DNA from: a virus
DNA: 35,273 nucleotides
Virus record (IMG/VR): IMGVR_UViG_3300044294_000577
Location: 1-35,273 of that record
Strand: one strand, 5' to 3'
The notes under the pieces were generated by a model. That model searched no databases. It worked only from the letters and a program-made list of their open reading frames with translations, and was not told where the DNA came from. The stretch's first letter is position 1; each line of letters starts with the position of its first letter. A program made the position numbers and the translations under genes. Shown here piece after piece: positions 28,186-35,273 of the stretch.

Positions 28186-28700
28186 GCACCGCCGACCTCC
28201 TTCAAGGCCAGCGAACGGCGCCCGCGTCGACGCCGCGGCCGACCCGACACTCTAACGCCGTGCTCGAAGGCGTGGCCCAGGACCTCACACCCGAGGTTTG
28301 CGCCTGGCTCGGCGATGTCAACCGAACGCGCGACCCCGATCTGGTCAAGGCTGATCTGCTCGAAGCGCTAAGGCGCGCATACTTCGACGGGTACGACCTG
28401 GCTCGCTACCTCGACTCGCATGGCTGGGACAGTGTCGATGCTCAGCTCGTCGAGATCCTGAACAGCGCATCCAGCATCGCCTGGTCCCATGAGCGAGACG
28501 CGGTCCGCGCTTGGGCTCTGGGTCAGGGTGACGCCCTCACGCTCGCGCTGGGCGCCGTCGTCGACACGCCTTACGGCAGAGGCGCGATCGTCCATCTCGA
28601 CGCGGACCAACTGACCTATGGCGTCCGCCCGCCAGACGGCCCGACCAATGGCTGGACCATCGTTCCGTACGAGCGCTGCACGCCGGTCGAGGCTAGCTGA
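28182..28700 (+). CDS. Unknown protein (172 aa)
   Basis: From the ATG at 28182 (ATGA overlap) the product has 172 residues. The middle is helical (LVKADLLEALRRAYFDGYDL, ARYLDSHGWDSVDAQLVEIL), the end beta-rich (GAVVDTPYGRGAIVHLDADQ, NGWTIVPYERCTPVE), and the C-terminal part could be an SH3-like barrel as in some phage nucleotide-binding proteins. I do not recognise a family. Confidence 0.65.
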   Translation: MSTADLLQGQRTAPASTPRPTRHSNAVLEGVAQDLTPEVCAWLGDVNRTRDPDLVKADLLEALRRAYFDGYDLARYLDSHGWDSVDAQLVEILNSASSIAWSHERDAVRAWALGQGDALTLALGAVVDTPYGRGAIVHLDADQLTYGVRPPDGPTNGWTIVPYERCTPVEAS

Positions 28701-28702
28701 CC

Positions 28703-29821
28703 ATGGCCAGCAAGATCGAATGGACCGACGAGACCTGGAACCCGGTCGTCGGCTGCCAGGTCATCAGCCCGGGCTGCACGAACTGCTACGCGATGAAGAT
28801 GGCCGGCCGCCTCGAGGCCATGGGGGTCCCGCACTATGCGGGCACGACCAAGAAGACCAAGGCCGGGTTCGTCTGGACGGGCAAGATGGCCGCCGCGCCG
28901 GCGCACATCCTGTTCCAGCCGCTACACTGGCGCCGGCCGCGCAAGATCTTCGTCAACAGCATGAGCGACCTGTTCGCCGACGGCGTGCCGCTCGCGCTTA
29001 TCGACCAGGTCTGGGCGGTCATGGCCCTGAGCCCGCAGCACACTTATCAGATCCTGACGAAGCGCGCCGAGAGCATGCGCAGCTACATCCAGGGCCTGTT
29101 TACGCCGGAGGGCCTGCAGCGCCTGCTGTTTACCTGGGTCGATCACCCCACCGGCCGCCGGCAACTGATCGACTTGATCGACGCCGCGGCGCTCGCGAAA
29201 CCGCTGCCGAACGTCTGGTTGGGGATCTCGGCCGAGGACCAGTCGCGGCTCGACGCGCGCGTGCCGCACCTCCTGGAGACCCCGGCCGCCATCCGGATCG
29301 TCTCGGCCGAGCCGCTGCTGGGCCCGCTCTGGTTTTATCGGACCTTCGACAACGGCAGGCGGTTCCACGACTACCTGAGCGGCGTCACTGGCGTCATGCA
29401 CCCGGACGGTCCCGACTTCGACGAAGGCCCGGGCATCGACCAGGTGATTGTCGGCGGCGAGCGCGGCGATCGTCCGATGCATCCGGCCTGGGTTCGCGAG
29501 ATCCGTCGCGCATGCGGCGAGGCCAAGAAGGCGTTCTTCTTCAAGCAGTGGGGCACCTACAAGGAGGCGTTTCACGACCAGGACGGCGACAAGGTCGACG
29601 TCATCGACGCCGATGACGAGGCAGCCGACGCCATCATGGCGGTGTTCGCCGGTCGCGAGACGGCCTTCGTCAGCCTGGAAGGCCATGTCTTCCGTGGCCA
29701 CCACCTCAACCTTCCGGAGGGCGTCGCCTGGCGCCTGATGGTCCGCGCCTCGAAGCGCGACAACGGCCGCCTCCTGGACGGCGTCGAGCACAGCGCCATG
29801 CCGGAGGTGTCGCATGGGTAG
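28703..29821 (+). CDS. DUF5131 (Gp37/Gp68) family phage protein
   Basis: The 372-residue protein has the family N-terminus MASKIEWTDETWNPVVGCQV, with cysteines at 18, 25 and 28 (C-x6-C-x2-C) that resemble a radical-SAM iron-sulfur motif, then HWRRPRKIFVNSMSDLFADG, TYQILTKRAESM, and later LPNVWLGISAEDQSRLDARV and VIVGGERGDRPMHPAWVREI, then AFFFKQWGTY. These segments are diagnostic for the family, common in phages and prophages; the reaction is unknown to me. It is followed closely by the ASCH-type gene, a frequent neighbour. Confidence 0.9.
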   Translation: MASKIEWTDETWNPVVGCQVISPGCTNCYAMKMAGRLEAMGVPHYAGTTKKTKAGFVWTGKMAAAPAHILFQPLHWRRPRKIFVNSMSDLFADGVPLALIDQVWAVMALSPQHTYQILTKRAESMRSYIQGLFTPEGLQRLLFTWVDHPTGRRQLIDLIDAAALAKPLPNVWLGISAEDQSRLDARVPHLLETPAAIRIVSAEPLLGPLWFYRTFDNGRRFHDYLSGVTGVMHPDGPDFDEGPGIDQVIVGGERGDRPMHPAWVREIRRACGEAKKAFFFKQWGTYKEAFHDQDGDKVDVIDADDEAADAIMAVFAGRETAFVSLEGHVFRGHHLNLPEGVAWRLMVRASKRDNGRLLDGVEHSAMPEVSHG

Positions 29822-30086
29822 CATCACCCTGACCGTCCGCCAGCGAGCCATGGTCCTCGAGAGCGAGCCCAGCGATCTCGACCGCGACACCGGCGCCGGA
29901 GTCGAACTCAAGACCGGCGCCGACTACGCGGTCGCCAGGTCGCTCGAGCGCAAGGGCTTGGGCGATGTCGAGGGGCCGGGCGGCCCGCTGTGTGGCCTCT
30001 ACTTCAACAACGAGGACGGGCTGGCGCTGCGGCGGGAGTTGCGCGGCGAGCCGGATCCTGCCGACCAGGACGACGACGATGATTGA
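29814..30086 (+). CDS. Unknown small protein with acidic tail (90 aa)
   Basis: A 90-residue product, MGSITLTVRQRAMVLESEPS, a central segment GADYAVARSLERKGLGDVEG and a short all-Asp tail (DDDDD). GGAGG lies 6 bases before the ATG. It overlaps the DUF5131 gene by 8 bases and the ASCH gene by 8. The body looks like a small helix-turn domain of unknown function. Confidence 0.65.
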   Translation: MGSITLTVRQRAMVLESEPSDLDRDTGAGVELKTGADYAVARSLERKGLGDVEGPGGPLCGLYFNNEDGLALRRELRGEPDPADQDDDDD

Positions 30087-30801
30087 ACGCCCGCTCCTGT
30101 TCAGCGGCCCGATGGTGACCGCCATCCTCGCCGGCGAGAAGACCCAGACCAGGCGCGTCGTGAAGCCGCGCCCCGGCTATCAGGCATCCTGGCTTGAACC
30201 GGAAGGGTTACTGACCTGCCCTTCGGCAGCGATCGTCTCGTCCAAGGACGAGCTCGGCGCGCAGTTCGAGCACCCCGGTGGCGGGCCCTTCACCTGGGTC
30301 AAGTGCCCCTATGGCAAGCCCGGTGACCGGTTGTGGATCCGTGAGACCTGCAAGGCGGAGGAGCGAGCCGCCGACGGCACGGACGGCGTCCGTTATCTCG
30401 CCGATGATGCGTGGGTCGCGATCGCGAACACCGCAGAGGCGGGTGCCGCTTGGCTGGAGCTGTTCCACTACGGGCAGCGGGGTGGGTCTCGGCCTGACGG
30501 GCTGATCGGCAACAGCGTGCCTTCAATCCATATGCCGCGCTGGGCTTCACGTCTGCTGGTCGAGATCGTCGACGTCCGCATCGAGCGCCTGCAGGACATC
30601 AGCGAGGGCGACGCGCTCGCGGAAGGCGCGAAGCACCAGGGCCTGGGCGAACTGGTTTGGGCCGGCTTCATGGGCGTGCCGCGCGCGACCTGCCCTGCCG
30701 TGACGGCCTTCGCTGTGCTCTGGAGCGACATCAACGGCGCGGCGTCTTGGTCCGCCAACCCTTGGGTCTGGGTCGTTGAGTTCAAGCGGGTGCAGGCATG
30801 A
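30079..30801 (+). CDS. ASCH-type phage protein
   Basis: From the ATG at 30079 the product has 240 residues. It starts MIERPLLFSGPMVTAILAGE, then KTQTRRVVKPRP, the signature of ASCH-like phage proteins that resemble RNA-binding PUA domains. Later it reads GKPGDRLWIRETCKAEERAA, SIHMPRWASRLLVEIVDVRI and ERLQDISEGDALAEGAKHQG, and the tail NPWVWVVEFKRV closes the barrel. A role in RNA or modified nucleotide recognition is inferred from the fold family only. The longer frame upstream is a shadow. It overlaps neighbours on both sides by 4-8 bases. Confidence 0.85.
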   Translation: MIERPLLFSGPMVTAILAGEKTQTRRVVKPRPGYQASWLEPEGLLTCPSAAIVSSKDELGAQFEHPGGGPFTWVKCPYGKPGDRLWIRETCKAEERAADGTDGVRYLADDAWVAIANTAEAGAAWLELFHYGQRGGSRPDGLIGNSVPSIHMPRWASRLLVEIVDVRIERLQDISEGDALAEGAKHQGLGELVWAGFMGVPRATCPAVTAFAVLWSDINGAASWSANPWVWVVEFKRVQA

Positions 30802-31373
30802 GGTTGCTTTCCTGGGGCAACTACCGCCGCGTGCCACCGCTCGACTCAGCCGCCGTCCGACGCCAGGTCGGCGACTCGGTCGTCGATCACATCCTGGATC
30901 TAGACAAGCGCCTGACTGCCAAGGCCCGCGCCTACGCGGCGTTCTGGAGCGAAGACTACGGCTGCGGGATCGTCCAGGCCCGCCGGCACGACGCCGAGCT
31001 GTACGCCAGCATGCGCGACTATGAACGCCAGCAGTGGCGCAAGGGTCTCCACGCTCTGTGGTTCGCGCCGAAGAACAAGGGTAAGGGCCTGGTCTGCGCC
31101 CAGGACGACGGCCTGGAGGATGCGCCACCGGTCAGGGCCGTGACCCTGCGGCTTCTCTGCACGCTGGCCATGCTCACCCGCCGCAGCGGGATTCGCCGGC
31201 ACCGCAAAATCCGCCTCCGCGCGTGGAATGAGCGCTGGGCGGGCTGGAACAGCGTCAACCTCGTCTTCTGGGACAATCACAGCGACGGCTACGGCTGGTC
31301 CGCCCAGATTCTCGAATTTCACCCCTGGCAGCTTCGCTACTCGCTGATCAGCGATGGCGAATGCACGATGTGA
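30798..31373 (+). CDS. Unknown protein (191 aa)
   Basis: A 191-residue basic, tryptophan-rich protein (MRLLSWGNYRRVPPLDSAAV, GLHALWFAPKNKGKGL, RLRAWNERWAGWNSVNLVFW). The second half is beta-rich (NSVNLVFWDNHSDGYGWSAQ, ILEFHPWQLRYSLI). No motif recognised. It overlaps the ASCH gene by 4 bases and ends 7 bases before the next gene. Confidence 0.65.
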   Translation: MRLLSWGNYRRVPPLDSAAVRRQVGDSVVDHILDLDKRLTAKARAYAAFWSEDYGCGIVQARRHDAELYASMRDYERQQWRKGLHALWFAPKNKGKGLVCAQDDGLEDAPPVRAVTLRLLCTLAMLTRRSGIRRHRKIRLRAWNERWAGWNSVNLVFWDNHSDGYGWSAQILEFHPWQLRYSLISDGECTM

Positions 31374-31380
31374 GGCCGCC

Positions 31381-32298
31381 ATGTCCAAGATGTACGCCGC
31401 CGAACTGGCACGGATCGACAAAGTCCTATCGCCGCACACCTGCAAGGCCCGAAACGCTCGCGCCTTCGACTTCCGCACGCCCGGCAAGGGCAGCGCCTAT
31501 GCCTTCAGCCTGACCTGGACGCCTGGATCTCTGTCCTTGGCGGGTGACTGCGGCGAGCTGACCATGACGCACTACAGCGCCCTCTGGGGCCTCGAAGACG
31601 GACTTCGCTGGGCCGCCAGCAGCGATATCCACTATCTGCTGAGCAAGACCCGCCTGCGCGAGACCTTCGACCGTGACGCCACGGTTCGCGACATCGTGCA
31701 GATGGCGAACGAGCGCGCGATCGAAGCCAGGAAGGCCCTGCGAGAAGAGTTGCAGGGCTGGCGCCGGGAGCGGCCGGATCCCTACGCCTGGTACGATCGC
31801 TACGAGTGCGACTACGTCGATTGGCTGAACGACAAGCCGTCGGATAACGGCGTCTGGACGACCTACGTCCGCCCGCAAGCCCGGTTCGAATACAAGGACC
31901 AGGAGGATCGGGTCATCGTCGCTGACGGCTGGGAGCTGTGGAACGACATCCGGCGCGAACTCGGCGATCGCGACGTCGGCCGCATCCACACCGCCAAGGG
32001 CCGCAAAGCGCTGATCGAAGTCCTGCATCACGAGATCGAGACCGAGCACCACGCCTACGAGTTCTGCTACGCCAAGCTGGGCCTCGACGACTACCGCGCC
32101 TGCTACGAATGGCGCTTCCACGACCTGCTGCAGGTCGAGTGCATCCGGCGCGGGGCCCGGATGGCCCTGGAGCAACTTGACGCCGAACCACCATTCATCC
32201 CCTACGCCTGGCGACCGGCCCTGGCCGACGAAATGGCGGAGGCTTTCCCGCTGACCTTCAGCGAGCGCTTCGGCGCCGTCCTGGCGAGGGCCGCATGA
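31381..32298 (+). CDS. Unknown phage protein (305 aa)
   Basis: From the ATG at 31381 (GAGG upstream) the product has 305 residues. It opens MSKMYAAELARIDKVLSPHT, then a beta part (YAFSLTWTPGSLSLAGDCGE) and a helical centre (IVQMANERAIEARKALREEL). Its middle is rich in Tyr, Trp and Asp (YAWYDRYECDYVDWLN), and the end is helical. I recognise similar phage proteins but not a function. It overlaps the MazG-like gene by 4 bases. Confidence 0.7.
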   Translation: MSKMYAAELARIDKVLSPHTCKARNARAFDFRTPGKGSAYAFSLTWTPGSLSLAGDCGELTMTHYSALWGLEDGLRWAASSDIHYLLSKTRLRETFDRDATVRDIVQMANERAIEARKALREELQGWRRERPDPYAWYDRYECDYVDWLNDKPSDNGVWTTYVRPQARFEYKDQEDRVIVADGWELWNDIRRELGDRDVGRIHTAKGRKALIEVLHHEIETEHHAYEFCYAKLGLDDYRACYEWRFHDLLQVECIRRGARMALEQLDAEPPFIPYAWRPALADEMAEAFPLTFSERFGAVLARAA

Positions 32299-32753
32299 CC
32301 GACTCCCGCTTCTTGCAAGAGGGCTTCGCCGCCCAGGCCGCCCATGTGGTCGAGGAAAAGGGCGAACTCGACATGGTTCTTGGCGAGCTGTTGGCCGCCA
32401 TCGGCAAGGCTCAACGTTGGGGCCTCGACAGCTTCAACCCGCTGCTTCCCAAAGGGGAGCGCGAGACCAACCGCGACTGGATCTGCCGGGCGATCAACGC
32501 TTGCTACGCCGAACTGGCCGACATGAAGCAGGTGCTAGACCGCTTCCGCAATACAGTTCCGGACTGCGAGACGGATCAGCCGATGGACGTGGTGAGGTTG
32601 GTGCAAGCGGCAGCCACGATCGATATCGACTACCAAACGAGCGAGGCGCACCACCCCAACCATGTGCTGATCCCCGTCACCAAGTTCAAAGAGATCCGCG
32701 ACGCCGCCACGCCCTTTTCCAGCCGCGTGCCGCTCGAGGCTCGGCAGGCATGA
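32295..32753 (+). CDS. MazG-like nucleotide pyrophosphatase-type protein (152 aa)
   Basis: The 152-residue product has helices that fit the all-alpha NTP pyrophosphatase group: AAHVVEEKGELDMVLGELLA (about 14-33) with an E-E-x-x-E-L pattern, then ICRAINACYAELADMKQVLD (about 63-82) with E-L-A-D. Such enzymes remove abnormal or alarmone nucleotides. A third segment (DYQTSEAHHPNHVLIPVTKF) is unexplained. The metal residues are suggestive, not complete, so the call is moderate. It sits between two phage unknowns and overlaps both. Confidence 0.6.
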   Translation: MTDSRFLQEGFAAQAAHVVEEKGELDMVLGELLAAIGKAQRWGLDSFNPLLPKGERETNRDWICRAINACYAELADMKQVLDRFRNTVPDCETDQPMDVVRLVQAAATIDIDYQTSEAHHPNHVLIPVTKFKEIRDAATPFSSRVPLEARQA

Positions 32754-33289
32754 GCGACCTCCTGACCAAGACCGGCGCGGACTTCTCGCCCTGCAGGACC
32801 TGGCGCTACCGCCTATGGCGCACCTGGGATCCCGGCGCCTACCCGCTGGTGTTCGTGATGCTCAACCCGTCGAAGGCGGACGAGGACAGCAACGACCAAA
32901 CCGTCGAGCGCTGCGAGCGGCGGGCCCGCGCCGGCAAGTACGGCGGCTTGGTCGTGCTGAACCTCTTCGCGTTCTGCGCCACCGATCCCCGCGACATGAA
33001 GGCCGCTGCCGACGCCGTCGGGCCTGACAATGACGAGCACCTTCGTCGCGCGCTGGACCTTGGCACGAGGCCAGGCCACCAAGGCGGTGCGGAACGGGTG
33101 TACGACCCAATGATAGTCGCCGCGTGGGGCATCCATGGCGCCCACCAGGGGCGAGACCGCGAGGTTCTAGCCATGGCGCGGACCGCAGGGGTCCAACTGC
33201 ATTGCCTGGGGACCACCGCCAAGGGTCACCCGAAGCACCCTCTGTACCTGTCCTACGATACCCCACTGCAGCCCTGGAGCCTGCCATGA
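32750..33289 (+). CDS. DUF1643 family protein
   Basis: From the ATG at 32750 the product has 179 residues with the family order: CRTWRYRLWRTWDPGAYPLV, FVMLNPSKADEDSNDQTVER, GKYGGLVVLNLFAFCATDPR, then MIVAAWGIHGAHQGRDREVL and TTAKGHPKHPLYLSYDTPLQ. This is the DUF1643 pattern of M-L-N-P-S-x-A, V-x-N-L-F, A-W-G and G-x-P-x-H-P-L. It occurs often in phages and the function is unknown to me. It overlaps the MazG-like gene by 4 bases. Confidence 0.87.
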   Translation: MSDLLTKTGADFSPCRTWRYRLWRTWDPGAYPLVFVMLNPSKADEDSNDQTVERCERRARAGKYGGLVVLNLFAFCATDPRDMKAAADAVGPDNDEHLRRALDLGTRPGHQGGAERVYDPMIVAAWGIHGAHQGRDREVLAMARTAGVQLHCLGTTAKGHPKHPLYLSYDTPLQPWSLP

Positions 33290-33801
33290 GCGCGATGTCC
33301 AGCCTCTCCGCCACGGCCGACCAGCTGATCGCCGACCTGCCGCCGGCCGACCTGCATCGTCTCGCTGCGCGGATCGCTAGCCAGATCGGCTTCGTTGTCA
33401 TCCCCGATCCGTTCGCCGCCGGCGATGAGGCGACGCGACGCCTGCAAGCGCCTATCACGCGGCTAAAGGCCAAGGCCGCCCACTATCGTGCGATGGCCAC
33501 CGGCTATCGCAAGAAGCTGACTAAGGGCGTTGCGGGCGTGAGCGTCCAAGACGCCCAGAACGCCGATCGCTTCGCCCAGGACCTTGAGGCGCTCCTCGGC
33601 GACCTCTCAGCCGCGCACGAGGCGTTGTTCTGCGCGAGGCTCGAGACATCGGTGCTGTCGACGCTGATCCACCAGCTCGGCGCCGAAAACGCTGCGCTGC
33701 GCCGCCTGCGCGATGATCTTCACGCAACAACGAACCGCTACCTATGCCGAGCGCGCGCAGCTGAATCCGTCGCACTAAACGGGGATGACTTCGATGCCTG
33801 A
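33286..33801 (+). CDS. Unknown helical protein (171 aa)
   Basis: From the ATG at 33286 the product has 171 residues, mostly helix: SATADQLIADLPPADLHRLA, ITRLKAKAAHYRAMATGYRK, RFAQDLEALLGDLSAAHEAL. A long coiled coil is likely. No motif recognised. It overlaps the DUF1643 gene by 4 bases and the excisionase gene downstream. Confidence 0.6.
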   Translation: MSAMSSLSATADQLIADLPPADLHRLAARIASQIGFVVIPDPFAAGDEATRRLQAPITRLKAKAAHYRAMATGYRKKLTKGVAGVSVQDAQNADRFAQDLEALLGDLSAAHEALFCARLETSVLSTLIHQLGAENAALRRLRDDLHATTNRYLCRARAAESVALNGDDFDA

Positions 33802-34003
33802 CACCCTTGCGCATGACTATTTGGAGGGCGTCTCGGCCATTGCGGCGTTTCTCGGCTGGAGCGAGCGCAAGGTCTATCACGTCCGTGAGCGCGGAGGATC
33901 TTGCCCGATCCGCAAACGCGAGGGCGTAGGGATATATGCCTTCAAGTCGGAGCTGATCACCTGGCTGAAGTGCGAGGAGACGCTTTCGCGCCCGGCGGCT
34001 TGA
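33794..34003 (+). CDS. xis: Probable excisionase (AlpA/MerR-type HTH)
   Basis: From the ATG at 33794 the product has 69 residues; an ATG at 33785 is possible but lies against the GGGG that would be its ribosome binding site. It reads YLEGVSAIAAFLGWSERKVY, HVRERGGSCPIRKREGVGIY, AFKSELITWL, a compact winged-helix of the excisionase/MerR type with a final F-K-x-x-L-x-x-W-L. Placed directly before the integrase, it is the natural directionality factor. It overlaps the preceding gene by a few bases. Confidence 0.75.
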   Translation: MPDTLAHDYLEGVSAIAAFLGWSERKVYHVRERGGSCPIRKREGVGIYAFKSELITWLKCEETLSRPAA

Positions 34004-34037
34004 CGCGCGCCGGCCGCAGAGCGCTCTAATCGCGCCC

Positions 34038-35273
34038 ATGGGACACGTCCAGAAATTCACCGGCCAGCCACGTAAGGACGGGTCCGCCACGATGAAATGG
34101 CGCGCCGCGGGCAAGAACGCCCACGGCAAGCGCGTCTCGAAGGTCTTCGATAAGAAGGGTGACGCGCAGACTTGGCTTCGCGAGGTCGAAAGCGCGCGCA
34201 TCGTCGGTTCAGCGCAAAAGACCTTGCTCGACGTCGCCGAGGCGCACTATCGGCATTTCGACGGCTTGGTGAAGGCAGGAGCGCGCGAGGCGGTCACCCG
34301 AGACGGCTATGCCACCGCGATCGAGCGGCACCTGAAGGCTGATCCTGGCTTTTGCGCTATCAAGCTCGCAGACCTCACCACACCACGGGTGCAGAGCTTC
34401 CTAGACGATCTGTTCGTCCGCACCGGTTCGCTCGATCTCACGAGGCGCATGCGGCGGGTGATGGTGACGTGGTGCGACTTCGCAGTCCGCAAGGGCGATC
34501 TGGTCATGAACCCTGCGAGCGCGTGCAAGGTTGAGACCACCGCCCGGCCCGACGAGGGAGAGGATCAGGTCGACATCCCATCCAAGGACGTGCTGGCCAG
34601 CCTGCTGCGTGCCGCGACTGAGGGGTCAGATCCCGAGCGCGATGCGGCGGCAGTGCATATCCTGCTCTTCGGCGGACTGCGAATCTCAGAAATGCTCGGC
34701 TTGGCGGATGACGCCGCGACGGTCAGCAAGACCGGCGGCGAGCTGCGTGTGCGTGAACGCCTGGACCGCCACTACGAGATTATCGGCAAGGTTAAGACCA
34801 AGCGCGCACGCCGCGACATCCCTATCGGCCCTGCAGCTGGCGCAGCCGTCAAGGCCTGGCGGCTACGCCGGGGCCCGGCCGCCGCTTTCATGCACCACAG
34901 CCATGGAACCGAGCGATCCATGAAGTCCGGGCGCCTCTTCCCCCATCCGGACGGACGGCCTGTCTGGGGCTATCTCGACTTCATGCGGCAGTGCTGGCTG
35001 CCCTTGATGCGCCGCGCTGGTCTGGTGACCATGGAGCTTGACGCCAGGGGCAAGAATCGTCCGGTGCAGGCGTTTGGTCCGCACACCCTCCGTCACGCTG
35101 CGGTCAGCCTGTGGATCGCCCAGGGCCTGTCGCCCAAGCGTGTTCAAGAACTGGCGGGTCACTCGGGCCTGCAGATGACCATGGACCTCTACGGACATCT
35201 CTGGCGCGACGCTGAGAGCGATGCCGATCTGGCGAAGCGGTCGGAAGCCATGCTGCTGGGCCGGAACACCTGA
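34038..35273 (+). CDS. int: Tyrosine recombinase, phage integrase
   Basis: The 411-residue product inserts and removes the phage. It has an arm-binding N-terminus with SATMKWRAAGKNAHGKRVSK, a core-binding region (about 60-170) and the catalytic domain: R215 in GGLRISEM, K in the KVKTKRARRDIP hairpin (about 241-252), H349 and R352 in HTLRHAAVS, H375 in LAGHSG and Y385 in MDLYGHL, so the full R-K-H-R-H-Y set is present. It ends exactly at the window edge. No tRNA or attachment site is visible; attP should lie just beyond. No clear ribosome binding site precedes the ATG. Confidence 0.95.
   Translation: MGHVQKFTGQPRKDGSATMKWRAAGKNAHGKRVSKVFDKKGDAQTWLREVESARIVGSAQKTLLDVAEAHYRHFDGLVKAGAREAVTRDGYATAIERHLKADPGFCAIKLADLTTPRVQSFLDDLFVRTGSLDLTRRMRRVMVTWCDFAVRKGDLVMNPASACKVETTARPDEGEDQVDIPSKDVLASLLRAATEGSDPERDAAAVHILLFGGLRISEMLGLADDAATVSKTGGELRVRERLDRHYEIIGKVKTKRARRDIPIGPAAGAAVKAWRLRRGPAAAFMHHSHGTERSMKSGRLFPHPDGRPVWGYLDFMRQCWLPLMRRAGLVTMELDARGKNRPVQAFGPHTLRHAAVSLWIAQGLSPKRVQELAGHSGLQMTMDLYGHLWRDAESDADLAKRSEAMLLGRNT

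Noticed and set aside
28922-29911. 329-residue minus-strand frame opposite DUF5131
   Set aside because: Antisense to a family with a diagnostic N-terminus and Cys triad.
34004-34037. Search for tRNA genes or an attachment site near the integrase
   Set aside because: The 34-base gap before the integrase shows no tRNA-like or repeated core, and the window stops at the integrase stop codon, so attP cannot be seen.

Overview
This window is most of an integrated (or integrable) temperate siphovirus-type phage of an alphaproteobacterium. The host is most likely a member of Caulobacterales such as Caulobacter, Phenylobacterium or Brevundimonas. The evidence is the high GC content, a DnaG primase whose zinc finger has lost most ligands in the way I associate with alphaproteobacterial DnaG, and phage copies of three regulators typical of that class: a GcrA-like protein, a GapR (DUF2312) protein and a SciP-like (DUF1153) protein. 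The window starts inside the portal gene and stops exactly at the last base of the integrase gene. Head, tail and lysis genes and both attachment sites therefore lie outside it.

Layout. Positions 1-5019 (minus strand) hold the packaging module: portal (partial), a 49-residue membrane protein, large terminase, small terminase, two unknown proteins and an HNH endonuclease. Positions 5155-7027 hold small unknown genes. Positions 7024-22743 (minus strand) form one long leftward operon of closely overlapping genes: a DUF1376-type replication protein, DnaB, a DndC-like PP-loop protein, DnaG, a SNF2-like helicase fused to a DNA methyltransferase, a second HNH protein, the GcrA-like regulator, a DUF1064 nuclease-like protein, two paralogous winged-helix proteins, GapR, an acyl carrier protein and an HTH regulator. 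Positions 22744-24274 hold the lysogeny switch: a gene-poor segment with three GANTC sites, a Cro-like leftward gene, operators and a CI-like repressor. Convergent with the repressor lies a superinfection-immunity/SHOCT membrane protein (24278-25084). From 25255 a rightward operon of small membrane proteins, DNA-binding proteins, SciP-like, short TetR-like, DUF5131, ASCH, MazG-like and DUF1643 proteins leads to a probable excisionase and a tyrosine integrase.

How it may work together. The repressor appears to act through a family of 18-bp palindromes (consensus about AGTGGG-N6-CCCACT). One lies between a TTGACT -35 and a weak -10 of a leftward promoter. An exact copy in the other orientation lies between a perfect TTGACA -35 and a weak -10 of a rightward promoter 1.65 kb away, so one protein could silence both arms. 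Replication would use DnaG, DnaB and the DUF1376 protein, whose own gene carries fifteen 11-bp tandem units next to an AT-rich stretch. This looks like an origin embedded in the initiator gene, as in lambda O.

Most notable: the embedded iteron array, the two-armed operator system, the triple set of Caulobacter-type cell-cycle regulators with GANTC sites at the switch, a phage acyl carrier protein, an orphan DndC-like enzyme, and the helicase-methyltransferase fusion with altered catalytic motifs. All functional calls come from reading the sequence without database searches.
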